Shown here piece by piece: positions 37,106 through 46,594 of a stretch of 64,000 nucleotides of DNA. Where the stretch lies: assembly GCF_001693485.1 (NCBI RefSeq), contig NZ_MAXC01000033.1, positions 496,001 to 560,000 of the forward strand, given 5' to 3'. A program made the translations under genes and the position numbers. Source of the stretch: Bradyrhizobium sp. LMTR 3. Its GTDB lineage: Bacteria; Pseudomonadota; Alphaproteobacteria; Rhizobiales; Xanthobacteraceae. The notes under the pieces are model-generated. The model worked only from the letters and a program-made list of their open reading frames with translations. It was not told the DNA's origin and ran no database searches. The first letter of the stretch is position 1, and each line of letters starts with the position of its first letter.

Positions 37106-38239
37106 ATGAGTCTTCCCAATCACTTCGAATTGCTCGCCACCAATGGTACTGCGCGCACCGGGCGACTGACCACGCCGCATGGCGTGGTGCAAACGCCGGC
37201 CTTTATGCCGGTCGGCACAGCGGGCGCGATGAAGGGCATGCATTGGCGCGAGGTGCGCGATGCGGGCGCCGATATCGTGCTCGGCAACACCTACCATCTG
37301 ATGCTGCGGCCGGGCGCCGAGCGGATCGCGGCGCTCGGCGGCTTGCAGGCCTTCACCGGCTGGAACGGCCCGATGCTGACCGACTCCGGCGGCTTCCAGG
37401 TGATGTCGCTGTCGGACCTGCGCAAGGTGAGCGAAAAGGCCGTGACGTTTCGCTCGCATATCGACGGCGCCAAGGTCGAATTGTCGCCGGAGCGTTCGAT
37501 CGAGGTGCAGCGGCTGCTCGGCGCCGACATCGCGATGCAGATGGATGAATGCGTGCGGCTGCCGGCCGAGCGCTCCGACATCGAACGCGCGATGCGGCTG
37601 TCGTTACGCTGGGCCGAGCGCAGCAAGCGGGCGTTCGAGAGCGCGCCGGAAGGTTACATGCTGTTCGGCATCGTGCAGGGCGGCGACATTCCCGAGATGC
37701 GCCATATCAATGCACGCGAACTGGTCGACATCGGCTTCCACGGCTACGCGATCGGCGGACTTGCGGTCGGCGAGCCGCAGGCGGTGATGCTGGCGATGAT
37801 CGAGGAAACCGCGCCGGCGCTGCCGGTCGATCGTCCGCGCTATCTGATGGGCGTCGGCACGCCGGAGGACTTGATGGAAGCGGTGGCGCGCGGCATCGAC
37901 ATGTTCGATTGCGTGATGCCGACAAGGAACGGGCGGCACGGCATGGCGTTCACCCGCTTCGGCCAGATCAATCTGCGTAACGCCCGTCATGCCGACGATC
38001 CGCGTCCGCTCGACGAGGAGAGCGAGTGGCCCTCGGCGCGCAACATCTCGCGCGCTTATTTGCATCATCTGGTCAGGTCGGGAGAGACGCTTGGCGCAAT
38101 GCTGCTGTCAGAGATCAACGTGGCTTATTACCAGCGTCTGATGCAGGGCATGCGCGACGCGATTACCGCCGGCACGTTCGGGACGTTCCAAGAACAAACG
38201 CGCGCCGGATGGGCGAAGGGCGACATACCACCGCGCTAG
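37106..38239 (+). CDS. tgt: tRNA-guanine transglycosylase
   Basis: Tgt exchanges guanine-34 of certain tRNAs for preQ1. The 377-residue enzyme has the family start FELLATNGTARTGRLTTPHG, the substrate-binding block DSGGFQVMSL, the GIVQGGD and GYAIGGLAVGEP loops, and the nucleophile region GIDMFDCVMPTRNGRHG. The usual C-terminal zinc ligands Cys-x-Cys-x2-Cys are replaced here (EESEWPSARNISRAYLHH, about residues 308-325), although the His in YLHH is kept. Start at 37106 chosen by family length. Confidence 0.95.
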   Translation: MSLPNHFELLATNGTARTGRLTTPHGVVQTPAFMPVGTAGAMKGMHWREVRDAGADIVLGNTYHLMLRPGAERIAALGGLQAFTGWNGPMLTDSGGFQVMSLSDLRKVSEKAVTFRSHIDGAKVELSPERSIEVQRLLGADIAMQMDECVRLPAERSDIERAMRLSLRWAERSKRAFESAPEGYMLFGIVQGGDIPEMRHINARELVDIGFHGYAIGGLAVGEPQAVMLAMIEETAPALPVDRPRYLMGVGTPEDLMEAVARGIDMFDCVMPTRNGRHGMAFTRFGQINLRNARHADDPRPLDEESEWPSARNISRAYLHHLVRSGETLGAMLLSEINVAYYQRLMQGMRDAITAGTFGTFQEQTRAGWAKGDIPPR

Positions 38240-38270
38240 GGAGCGGACTGGCCAGGGCGCAACTCGATCT

Positions 38271-39500
38271 TCAAGTTGAAGTTGCTGAAGCGGGTGCGGA
38301 CCTTTGGCCAAGCAGAATGATCGCTGCGGCCAGAAACTGAACCACCGCAATGAGTGCGAACGGCAATTGATAATTGGCCGTCGTGTCACGCATGGCGCCA
38401 ATGATTGCAGGTGCGAATGCAAATACCCCCTGGTTGATCGCGATAATGAGCGCCACTGCGGTGCCGACATCCTCGCGCTCGAACTCCTTCTGCACGATCA
38501 ATGGCGGGAGTGACGTCAGATTGCCGATGCCGAGACCGAAGAGAACGCATCCGAGCGTAAGACCGACCCATCCAGTACTGAAAATCAGCCATAGGACGCC
38601 GCCAATCTGCACGGCAAAGTTGATCGCAGCCGCTAAACGGCGATCATGCTCACCGATCCATTTCCCAACGAGGGTTCGGCCTATGATGGCACTTATCGTA
38701 GCCAGGCTGACAAGAAACCCCGCGTAGCTGATCCCAAGGTCCGGCGTCAGACGAGCAACCAGGTGAGCGAGCAGGCCGATCTGTGCGAACAGGCCAAGCG
38801 AGAAGGCGGCCGAAATCGTGATGAAGCGTGAGGTTCGAATGATCTCGGTGCGTGTCCGTCGTGGCCTTTGGCTCGGTGCTGCCCTATGCGATGCATCGCC
38901 GTCTGGCGCCAGGCCCATTTGGCCGGGCGACCTAGCCAGGAACCTGACGCAGAGATATGCAACCGTAGCCACCATGCAGCCTCCGACGAGGAGCGCTGCT
39001 GATGGGAATCCGATCGATCGTATCAGGTAGACCCATATCGGCACGAACAGCACGCCGCCGACGCTGGCGCCATTGAATGCCAGGGCGATCGCCACCGGCC
39101 GGTCGCGATCGAACCATTTTGCCACGATGGCGTTCAACGCTGCTCCGCTCGTCATGGCCCAACCAGCCCCGCTCGGGATAGTCGCGACGAACAAATGCCA
39201 CGGCTCGCGTGCGCCGGACCAAAAAATCAGGCCCGTCGCCGTTGCGACCGCTCCAATGAACGTCGTTGTGGCGATCCCCAGTCGGCGATGAATCTCCGGC
39301 AGATAGGCTATGATGATTGCGCTGACCAAGAAGTGAGCCGTGACAGCCATTGAAATCTTCGAGATCGGCCAACCTCGCGATTCGTGCAGCGATTGGAGAA
39401 ATACCGAAGGGCCGTAGAACCCGATGCCCCAGGCGAACACGGCGATCGCAAACGCCGACCAGGCAACTGACCATCCAAAGAAGCGGCTCGCCGCGACCAT
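38271..39500 (-). CDS. Major facilitator superfamily transporter
   Basis: The start is ATG 39500, preceded by GGAGAACGGAG on the coding strand, rather than 39533. The 409-residue protein has 12 predicted membrane helices, with a long central loop of basic residues (RAAPSQRPRRTRTE, about residues 205-220) separating the two halves. The family pattern GGVLFVPIWVYLI and the second-half LVGKWIGEHDRR are typical of monocarboxylate-type (OFA/MCT-like) MFS carriers. Substrate is unknown. It ends 32 bases from the tgt stop, convergent. Confidence 0.85.
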   Translation of the reverse strand: MVAASRFFGWSVAWSAFAIAVFAWGIGFYGPSVFLQSLHESRGWPISKISMAVTAHFLVSAIIIAYLPEIHRRLGIATTTFIGAVATATGLIFWSGAREPWHLFVATIPSGAGWAMTSGAALNAIVAKWFDRDRPVAIALAFNGASVGGVLFVPIWVYLIRSIGFPSAALLVGGCMVATVAYLCVRFLARSPGQMGLAPDGDASHRAAPSQRPRRTRTEIIRTSRFITISAAFSLGLFAQIGLLAHLVARLTPDLGISYAGFLVSLATISAIIGRTLVGKWIGEHDRRLAAAINFAVQIGGVLWLIFSTGWVGLTLGCVLFGLGIGNLTSLPPLIVQKEFEREDVGTAVALIIAINQGVFAFAPAIIGAMRDTTANYQLPFALIAVVQFLAAAIILLGQRSAPASATST

Positions 39501-39555
39501 TGTCTCCGTTCTCCCGAAACATAAGATGAGCACGACGTAGCATCAGGAGCGCGGA

Positions 39556-40218
39556 ATGGCTCGCCGCAAACGGACTCCGTCGTCGGCAAGGGCGGAGCTT
39601 GGCAATCTGGACGTCGCAGCCTGCGAGCGGGCTCGCGTCAGCCGTGATCGACGGTTCGACGGTCGGTTCTTTTCAGGCGTCAGGACAACGCGCATTTACT
39701 GCCGTCCGGTCTGTCCGGTTCGCCCCGCGAAGGCGGAGAACGTGTCCTTTTATCCATCTGCAGCGGCGGCGGAGCGCGCCGGATTTCGGCCGTGCCTACG
39801 GTGCCGGCCAGAGACGGCGCCATTCTCTCCGGCATGGAAGGGCTCATTGGCGACGGTCGAACGTGCGATGCGACTGATAGCGAGGGGCGCACTCGATCGG
39901 GCGACGGTTGAAGCGCTCGCGGCCCGTCTTGGCGTCGGGGCGCGGCATCTATCTCGATTGTTCGACAAGCATCTCGGCGCGAGCCCCGGTCAGGTTGCCA
40001 AGACGGCACGGGTGCAGCGGGCGAAGCGACTTTTGGATGATACCAAACTGCCGATGACCGAGATTGCGTCGCTGGCTGGTTTTCGCAGCCTGCGCCGCTT
40101 CAATGCGGTCTTTGCGGAGGTCTACAAGCGTCCTCCGAGCGAAATTCGGCGGAGGCAGCGGAAAAGTCTAAAAATTTCAGGGCCTACGCAGCCTAGTACC
40201 GCTGCACAGCGATTATGA
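39556..40218 (+). CDS. AdaA-like methyl-phosphotriester acceptor and AraC-type activator, C-terminus altered
   Basis: AGGAG lies 7 bases before the ATG. The 220-residue protein carries an Ada-type metal-binding domain with four Cys ligands arranged as in Ada (YCRPVCP and CLRCRPE, about residues 49-84), whose first Cys takes methyl groups from DNA phosphotriesters. An AraC HTH follows (about 105-205, LGVGARHLSRLFDKHLGASPGQVAKTARVQRAKRLL ... RRFNAVF). Relatives often continue into an AlkA glycosylase. Here the last eight residues (STAAQRL region) are encoded by the end of a repeat element, so a longer ancestral C-terminus may have been cut off. Confidence 0.87.
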   Translation: MARRKRTPSSARAELGNLDVAACERARVSRDRRFDGRFFSGVRTTRIYCRPVCPVRPAKAENVSFYPSAAAAERAGFRPCLRCRPETAPFSPAWKGSLATVERAMRLIARGALDRATVEALAARLGVGARHLSRLFDKHLGASPGQVAKTARVQRAKRLLDDTKLPMTEIASLAGFRSLRRFNAVFAEVYKRPPSEIRRRQRKSLKISGPTQPSTAAQRL

Positions 40219-40345
40219 CAGGTTGAACCGGGGATCAAAGTAGCTCTGGCGGGTGTTTCGGATCAACGAGCAGTTCGATGCCGCGGGGGCTGCGCGGTTG
40301 CCTTTTGAATCCCTCGCGCTCGAGCGCTAACACCATCGGCGTTCA
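40194..40345. mobile_element. Truncated copy of the terminal-inverted-repeat element (copy 1)
   Basis: TAGTACCGCTGCACAG at 40194 starts a stretch that matches, in inverse orientation, 41800-41872: about 70 bases including GACAGGTTGAACCGGGGATC and AGTAGCTCTGGC. No second end is found to its right, so this copy has lost one terminus. It carries the LexA-like pseudogene fragment on the minus strand. Confidence 0.7.
40235..40336 (-). pseudogene. Fragment of a LexA-like winged-helix repressor
   Basis: The fragment reads MVLALEREGFKRQPRSPRG followed by IELLVDPKHPPELL and stop. It matches the recognition-wing end of small LexA_DNA_bind proteins (pattern MVL.LER.G.I.RQP...RSIELLV). The frame is closed upstream at 40343-40345, so the first half is gone. 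The same C-terminus (PKHLPELL) occurs in copy 2 of the element after an internal deletion. Confidence 0.6.
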
Positions 40346-40450
40346 CTACCTGAAGAGCCGGTGAAGCTGGCGAGCTGAGGCGCCGGCGCGGCAGCCGGAC
40401 TGAAACTCCCACGCATCCTTGCCGTACTTGTGCGCTGGGAGGATCAAATC

Positions 40451-41680
40451 ATGAATGCGAGCTTCGAAGCCGGGCAACGGGGAGGCCTGTCCTGGACCGG
40501 CCAGGCGAGGAACGGAATCGCCGGGCAGACGGCGGCGCGCACGCGCATCGATTCCGTCGACCTCGTGCGCGGCCTCGTGATGGTATTGATGGCGCTCGAC
40601 CATGTGCGCGATTTCTTCGCCCCGGGTGGCTTCAACCCGCGCGACGTGACCGATCCCGCGCTGTTCATGACGCGCTGGATCACGCATTTCTGTGCACCCG
40701 CCTTCGTCCTTCTCGCAGGTGTGTCGGCATTCCTCTATGGTGAGCGCGGCCGTAGCACGCGGCAGCTCAGCCGCTTCCTGCTCACGCGCGGGATTTGGCT
40801 CGTACTGATCGAGCTCACGCTCGTCCGCCTTGCATGGACCTTCAGCTTCGATCTCAGCTACTTCTTCAGCCAGGTCATCTTCGCTATCGGCGCGTCGATG
40901 ATTGCGCTCTCCGTGCTGGTCTTTCTGCCGCGCAGTGCGGTCGCGGCCATCGCGCTCGTCTTGATCGCCTCGCACAATCTACTCGATCCCATCAAGGCAG
41001 AGGCCTTTGGCCCGGCCGCGCCGATCTGGAATTTCCTGCATGAGCCGGCTCTGCTGCAGTTCGGCGCCACCGTGAAGTGGTTCGCGGTCTACCCGTTGAT
41101 CCCGTGGATCGGCGTGATGGCGGCGGGCTACGCGCTCGGTCCGGTCTTCACGCTCGATCGTGCGAAGCGGACGCGCTGGCTCGTTGGATGGGGCACCGTC
41201 GCGGTGATCGGTTTCGTTCTGCTGCGGGCGAGCAATGTCTACGGCGACCCCGCGCCCTGGAGCGTTCAAGCCGGTGCAATTGCGACGTTGCTGTCCTTCA
41301 TCAACTGCGAAAAATACCCGCCATCGCTGCTGTATCTGGCCATGACGATCGGGCCGACATTGCTGCTGCTTGCTGCGGTTGAGAACGCGCGCGGCCGGTT
41401 CGCGGCGTGGGTCACCACCTTCGGCCGCGTTCCATTCTTCTATTATTTGGTTCATGTTTTTGTCATCCACGCGCTCGCGGTGATCTTCGCGTGGGCGAGC
41501 GGTGCGGAGACCGCCTGGCTGTTTGGTCCATTCCCTGCCGACAAGCCGAACGGATACGGCGTCGGCCTCCTGGGCGTCTTTTCCGTCTGGCTTGCGGTTG
41601 TGGCGGCGCTGTACCCGCTTTGCAACTGGTTTGCCGGCATCAAAGAACGTCGCAGCGACTGGTGGCTATCCTACCTCTAG
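40451..41680 (+). CDS. DUF1624 / heparan-alpha-glucosaminide acetyltransferase-like membrane protein
   Basis: GGGAGG (40437-40442) precedes the ATG. The 409-residue protein has about ten membrane helices and the DUF1624 entry motif RIDSVDLVRGLVMVLMALDHVRDFF (about residues 30-55), then RWITHFCAPAFVLLAGVSAFLYG. These bacterial relatives of lysosomal HGSNAT are putative acyltransferases acting across the inner membrane. The protein ends WLSYL, and its TAG stop is the first codon of a neighbouring repeat element, so a few C-terminal residues could be missing. It is bracketed by inverted copies of that element. Confidence 0.85.
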   Translation: MNASFEAGQRGGLSWTGQARNGIAGQTAARTRIDSVDLVRGLVMVLMALDHVRDFFAPGGFNPRDVTDPALFMTRWITHFCAPAFVLLAGVSAFLYGERGRSTRQLSRFLLTRGIWLVLIELTLVRLAWTFSFDLSYFFSQVIFAIGASMIALSVLVFLPRSAVAAIALVLIASHNLLDPIKAEAFGPAAPIWNFLHEPALLQFGATVKWFAVYPLIPWIGVMAAGYALGPVFTLDRAKRTRWLVGWGTVAVIGFVLLRASNVYGDPAPWSVQAGAIATLLSFINCEKYPPSLLYLAMTIGPTLLLLAAVENARGRFAAWVTTFGRVPFFYYLVHVFVIHALAVIFAWASGAETAWLFGPFPADKPNGYGVGLLGVFSVWLAVVAALYPLCNWFAGIKERRSDWWLSYL

Positions 41681-41872
41681 TACCGCTGCACGGTGATTAT
41701 GACTCATTGGCTGAGCGTTTTGGGGGCCGCCTGCCAAGGGGTAGGCGCGGCCAATTTTGGCGCGAGCACTCGCTGCAAAAATCTTCACTCGCCTTCAGTT
41801 CATCCGAAACACCTGCCAGAGCTACTTTGATCCCCGGTTCAACCTGTCAGAATACCTGTGCAGCCGTACTAG
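41678..41872. mobile_element. Short terminal-inverted-repeat element (MITE-like, copy 2)
   Basis: Left end TAGTACCGCTGCACGG and right end CCTGTGCAGCCGTACTA are inverted, with about 26 bp of partial similarity (both continue to a GAC/GTC). The ends carry TA, as in IS630/Tc1-type targets. Inside, a plus-strand remnant reads SPSVHPKHLPELL and stop (to 41831), a LexA-like tail with an internal deletion compared with copy 1. No transposase is encoded, so movement would need one in trans. From 41873 to 42041 only repeat C is recognised. Confidence 0.65.
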
Positions 41873-41978
41873 TCGCATCTCGCACCGAACCGATCGGCAA
41901 GGGTAGTTTCGAGGCATCCAAAAACAACCGCGCGCCGGTTGGGCGCGCGGTGACATTGCTCCGAGATGGGCTATTTTG

Positions 41979-42036
41979 GTTTGACGCGTTTTCTTCACGC
42001 GAACCGGACTTCACGCCACTTCGCTTGAAAACGCTA
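41979..42036. repeat. Interspersed repeat, family C copy 2
   Basis: TTTGACGCGTTTTCTTCACG then GAACCGGACTTCACG and CACTTCGCTTGAAAACGCT match 34576-34627 with one short insertion. Confidence 0.75.
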
Positions 42037-42041
42037 TGCCC

Positions 42042-42257
42042 TCAATTACAGGCGAACCGCTTGACCGAATGCTTGGTCACGAAGCCGTAACCGCAGGTGT
42101 CACAGGTCCAGAGATAGCTGATCACGTTGTCCTGCAGGTAGGCGGAGGCTTCCGCTGCCACCATCGTATCGGCACACACGGGGCAGGTCGGCAAATCGCA
42201 GCCGCGCGGATCTGGCCTAGATGCTAGGGTCGACAGGATTTCAGCAATAGCTGGCAT
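42042..42257 (-). CDS. Small zinc-ribbon-like protein
   Basis: The start is the inner ATG 42257, because GGAGG lies just before it within the codons of the outer ATG (42269). The 71-residue product has two CxxC knuckles (CPVCADTM and CDTCGYGF, about residues 25 and 52) with a hydrophobic strand between, the layout of a zinc ribbon. An extra Cys pair is formed by RGCDL and the C-terminal FACN. No partner gene is adjacent. It may be a protein or nucleic acid binding module; the role is unknown. Confidence 0.72.
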   Translation of the reverse strand: MPAIAEILSTLASRPDPRGCDLPTCPVCADTMVAAEASAYLQDNVISYLWTCDTCGYGFVTKHSVKRFACN

Positions 42258-42489
42258 CGTGACCTCCATGCGATCTGAACCTCAGGCCCAGCTCACGACC
42301 AAAGTATAATCAGAAATCTTTGACGATGTCGCAACACAAATGCGTTGATTTCGCGATATTTAGCGAAGTTCTTGTTTTGCAATGCAGCGAACTCTTCGTT
42401 CCGGCAATTCCGGCTTGCGCATCGATGTGGCCGCCTCCTAAGTAGGAGAGCGCCTTTTCCCCGCACATGATCGCTTTGGGAGTGTCGAG

Positions 42490-43467
<978 letters not shown>

Positions 43468-43469
43468 CG

Positions 43470-43709
43470 ATGGCGGACCAGCCGCGGCGGCCGAGAACCC
43501 TGAACGATGCGCGCACCGAAGCCGAGGCCGCATTCAAGCGCGCGACCGCGAAGGTGGCGCAAGCGCCGGCCAAACAAACCGCCGTTCCCGGCGTGCGCGA
43601 GCAGGTCACGCTGCGGATCGATCAAGATGTGCTGGAATGGTTTCAGGAGGGGGGTCCGGGTTGGCAGGATCGCATCAACGAGGCGCTGCGAAAGGCTGCA
43701 GGCAAATAG
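43470..43709 (+). CDS. BrnA-type antitoxin domain protein, without partner toxin
   Basis: The 79-residue protein matches the BrnA fold: a basic, disordered N-terminus (RRPRTLNDARTEAEAAFKRA), then QVTLRIDQDVLEWFQEGGPGWQDRINEALRKAA, which is the ribbon-helix-helix signature of BrnA antitoxins. In BrnTA systems the toxin BrnT lies immediately upstream; here cysK takes that place and no BrnT-like gene is found nearby. It may therefore be a stand-alone DNA-binding regulator. It starts 2 bases from the cysK stop. Confidence 0.82.
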   Translation: MADQPRRPRTLNDARTEAEAAFKRATAKVAQAPAKQTAVPGVREQVTLRIDQDVLEWFQEGGPGWQDRINEALRKAAGK

Positions 43710-43737
43710 TTCTACTGCGTCATGGCTACTCAAACCC

Positions 43738-43876
43738 CTCATCCTGAGGAGCCCGCGAGAAGCGGGCGTCTCGAAGGATGTAGGCCACGAATGGGCCTCA
43801 TGGTTCGAGACGCGCGGAGCCTGTCATCGGGCCGCGCTACGCGCGGACCCGGTGGCGCTCCTCACCATGAGGGGCT
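43738..43876. repeat. Palindromic intergenic repeat, family D
   Basis: Begins CCTCATCCTGAGGAGC and ends GCTCCTCACCATGAGGGG, with inner pairs CCCGC/GCGGG and CGTCTCGAA / TTCGAGACG. The pattern is one that recurs often between rhizobial genes. Only one copy was seen here. Confidence 0.75.
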
Positions 43877-43932
43877 TATAACGGAGCACGGATAGCACGC
43901 CGTCTAGAACTCGCTTTGCGACCTTCAAAATG

Positions 43933-43964
43933 AAAAAGGCCCGGGATGATCCCGGGCCTTTTTT
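43933..43964. terminator. Bidirectional terminator between BrnA and the caspase gene
   Basis: AAAAAGGCCCGGG pairs with CCCGGGCCTTTTTT across a 5-base loop; T runs exist on both strands. It lies 21 bases past the minus-strand stop at 43985. Confidence 0.92.
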
Positions 43965-43984
43965 GGCAGATGGGTCGCTCGCCG

Positions 43985-45406
43985 TTAGCGCAGCATGCCG
44001 CCGACGACGCCGCCGATGAAGCGTCCGGCACCGGCCGGATCGGGGCCGGGGTTGCTGTACTGGCGCTGCGGCGGGGGCTGCTGCGGTTGAGGCTGCGCCT
44101 GAACGGTGCTGGGGGCGCGGCGCTTGGGGGCGGGACGCTCCTCATCGGAACTCGCAGTCGGTGCGGCCGCCACGATCTCCGTCAGCAGCGCCTTGTGCTG
44201 CAGCTTGTTGAGGTAGCCGCTCTTCGGATAGCCGCGCGCCGCTTGCCAACGCGTGATCACGGCGCGGGTCGGGGCGTCGAACTGGCCGGTGACCTTGGTA
44301 TCGAAACCGAGTCCGGTCAGGCGGCGCTGCACGTCGCGGCGCTGGCCTTTGTCGAGGCCGATCTGGTCCTCGGTGGTCTGGTTGGCTTCGTCCTTGAAGG
44401 TCGCGGGATCGATACCCGTGCTCAGGTTGCGGGTTGCATCCTTTGCACCGCTCTCCAGCGACGCAATCCGCGACAGCGCCAGCGACCGGAACTGACCGTT
44501 GGGATAGTTGGTCAGATAGGCATTGAACTCTTCCGGCTTGTTGGAATCCTTGATCGAGCGCCAGAACTCCAGTTCGACGTCGGAGCCCGGCTTTGGACCT
44601 GATGCCGGCGCTGCAGCCGCCACGGCGCCAGGCGCGGGCGAGCCGTTCAGGTAAACCGCGCCGATCAGGTTGGTGTGGCCCCAGGGGAGCTGACCCTTGT
44701 TGGTCTCTTCGTTGACCTGGGCACGGACCTTGGTCATCGCCTGCTGGATCTCGACGCCGGGCTGGGTGAGGTTGGCGAGCAGGGCGCGCGTGAACGGGCT
44801 GTTGCCGCCTTCCTGGCCGTCGAGCGCGGTCTGGCCCGGGCCGGTCGCAAACGCGATCAACGTGCCTTCACCTGACTTCATTTCGGCCAGACCGGTCTGC
44901 ACGTTGACGCTGCGGGTGGCGGAGTTCGACTTGATCTTGGCTGCGAACGGGTTGTCGCGGCAGGCGTCGAGGAACACCAGCTTGACCTTGGCATCGCCCA
45001 TGGTCTGCTCGAGGGTGAGGTCGATATTGATCGCGGCGCCGAGTTTGACGTCCATTTCGGATTTGATGTCGGCGTCGATCGGCAACAGATAGTTGGTGCC
45101 GGAGATGGCAATGCCATGGCCGGCATAGAAGAACAGCGCGACGTCGGCGCCTTGCGCCTTCTTGCCGAAGTCGAGCAGACGTTCGGTCATCTTGTCGCGC
45201 GTGAGGTTGGACCCCTCGACCACCTCGAATCCGACATTGCGTAGCGCGGCGGCCATCGCCTTTGCGTCCACGGAAGGATTCGGAAGCGGAGCAACGTTCT
45301 TGTAGGTGCCGTTGCCGACGACGAAAGCGACGCGCCTTTCGGCTTGAGCGGTTCCGGTCGCAAAGACCATGCATATGACGGACAAAATGAGCGTTGGGTA
45401 ACGCAT
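43985..45406 (-). CDS. Secreted caspase-fold (peptidase C14) protein with peptidoglycan-binding-like domain
   Basis: AGGGGGA precedes the ATG. The 473-residue protein has a signal peptide (LILSVICMVFATGTAQA, cleaved near 22), then a metacaspase-type domain with the dyad His 97 in YAGHG and Cys 149 in LDACRDNP, both intact. A region with DVELEFWRSIKDSNKPEEFNAYLTNYPNGQFRSLA (about 275-310) resembles repeats seen in other bacterial caspases. A putative PG_binding_1 unit follows (about 350-410, QRRDVQRRLTGLGFDTKVTGQFDAPTRAVITRWQ). The C-terminus is Pro/Gln-rich. It may act in the envelope; the target is unknown. Confidence 0.9.
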   Translation of the reverse strand: MRYPTLILSVICMVFATGTAQAERRVAFVVGNGTYKNVAPLPNPSVDAKAMAAALRNVGFEVVEGSNLTRDKMTERLLDFGKKAQGADVALFFYAGHGIAISGTNYLLPIDADIKSEMDVKLGAAINIDLTLEQTMGDAKVKLVFLDACRDNPFAAKIKSNSATRSVNVQTGLAEMKSGEGTLIAFATGPGQTALDGQEGGNSPFTRALLANLTQPGVEIQQAMTKVRAQVNEETNKGQLPWGHTNLIGAVYLNGSPAPGAVAAAAPASGPKPGSDVELEFWRSIKDSNKPEEFNAYLTNYPNGQFRSLALSRIASLESGAKDATRNLSTGIDPATFKDEANQTTEDQIGLDKGQRRDVQRRLTGLGFDTKVTGQFDAPTRAVITRWQAARGYPKSGYLNKLQHKALLTEIVAAAPTASSDEERPAPKRRAPSTVQAQPQPQQPPPQRQYSNPGPDPAGAGRFIGGVVGGMLR

Positions 45407-45580
45407 AAGAAATCCCCCTGCAGAATCAACAAAGGCTTTGGCTGTAACGCTGGCTGGACATTACAAATATCGCCTGCTTCGCACCACAAAAAAGCAGCCA
45501 AACGGCCAAATCCGGAGCCATCCGTTACCGTCGCGACACGCGCCGTAGCGTGATCTAGATCACAGCCCGGGAAATAAACT

Positions 45581-46456
45581 TCAGCCTTGCACGCGCGCAG
45601 GCGAAGGATTCGGTTTCAGGTTCAACAGATTGCCGGTGAGGATCAGCGCCGCGCCGAACACGGTGAATGCATCCAGCCGTTCCGAATAGATCAGCCAGCC
45701 CGCGGCGGCGCTCAATGGAACCCGCAGAAAATCCATCGGGATCACCACGGTGGCATCCGCGTGCAGCATCGCGCGCGCCATGCAGTAGTGGGAGAACGTG
45801 CCGCAAAACGCGATCACCACCACCCAGCCCCAGAGATGGGCCGGCGGCCAGGTCCAGACGTAGAGCGCGGGGAAGAGACCGGCCGCAGACTGTATCACCA
45901 GCATCCAGAACATGATCGAGAGCGTGTGCTCGGTCCGGGTGAGCGACTTCACCATCGCCACCGAAACGCCGAACCCGACCGCGGCTGCCAGCGCAATCAA
46001 CTGCCCCGGATTGATCTCGCTGGCGGCGGGTCGAACAATGACCACGACGCCGACGATTCCGAGCACGATCGCAGCGATCTTCCAGAGTGTCATGCGCTCG
46101 CCCAGAAACGCGGCGGCCAGGATTGCGGTCCAGATCGGCATAGTGAATTCGATCGCCACCACCTGACCGATCGGGATCAGCGTGAGCGCAAAGAACCAGC
46201 CGAGCTGCGCGCCATAGTGAATGAGGTTGCGCGCAACGTGCTGCGGCAGCCGCGCCGTCTTCATCATGGCAAATCCGCCCCGGGCGCGGATCAGCGGGTA
46301 CAGCATCAGAAAGCCGAGGATCGAGCGCATCTCCATGAGCTGGAACACGTTGATCTCGCGCGCCGCCTCGCGCCCGGCGATCGCGATGATCAGCATCAGG
46401 GTCAGCCAGCCGGCCATCCAAAGCGCGGCCAGGGTTTTGGATTGTGTGCGGTCCAT
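45581..46456 (-). CDS. EamA/DMT-family exporter
   Basis: The start is placed at ATG 46456, giving 291 residues; a frame open to 46519 is possible, and neither has a clear ribosome site. Ten membrane helices in two EamA repeats: first half up to GIVGVVVIVRP, second starting INPGQLIALAAAVGFGVSVAMVKSL. The linker and charged ends agree with small-molecule exporters of the DMT superfamily. Substrate is unknown. It is on the same strand as the caspase gene but separated by 174 bases. Confidence 0.85.
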   Translation of the reverse strand: MDRTQSKTLAALWMAGWLTLMLIIAIAGREAAREINVFQLMEMRSILGFLMLYPLIRARGGFAMMKTARLPQHVARNLIHYGAQLGWFFALTLIPIGQVVAIEFTMPIWTAILAAAFLGERMTLWKIAAIVLGIVGVVVIVRPAASEINPGQLIALAAAVGFGVSVAMVKSLTRTEHTLSIMFWMLVIQSAAGLFPALYVWTWPPAHLWGWVVVIAFCGTFSHYCMARAMLHADATVVIPMDFLRVPLSAAAGWLIYSERLDAFTVFGAALILTGNLLNLKPNPSPARVQG

Positions 46457-46594
46457 TCGCGGGGAGATCGTTGAGAGCAGGCCGGTATCGGCGAGCGCGC
46501 CACAATTTGCAACGCGCAAATGCGCGGGGGCAGCGATGCACGCCTTCGCAATTTTGCTGTGGGAGCGGCTGCCGGTTCAGTGGTAAGCACCGTC

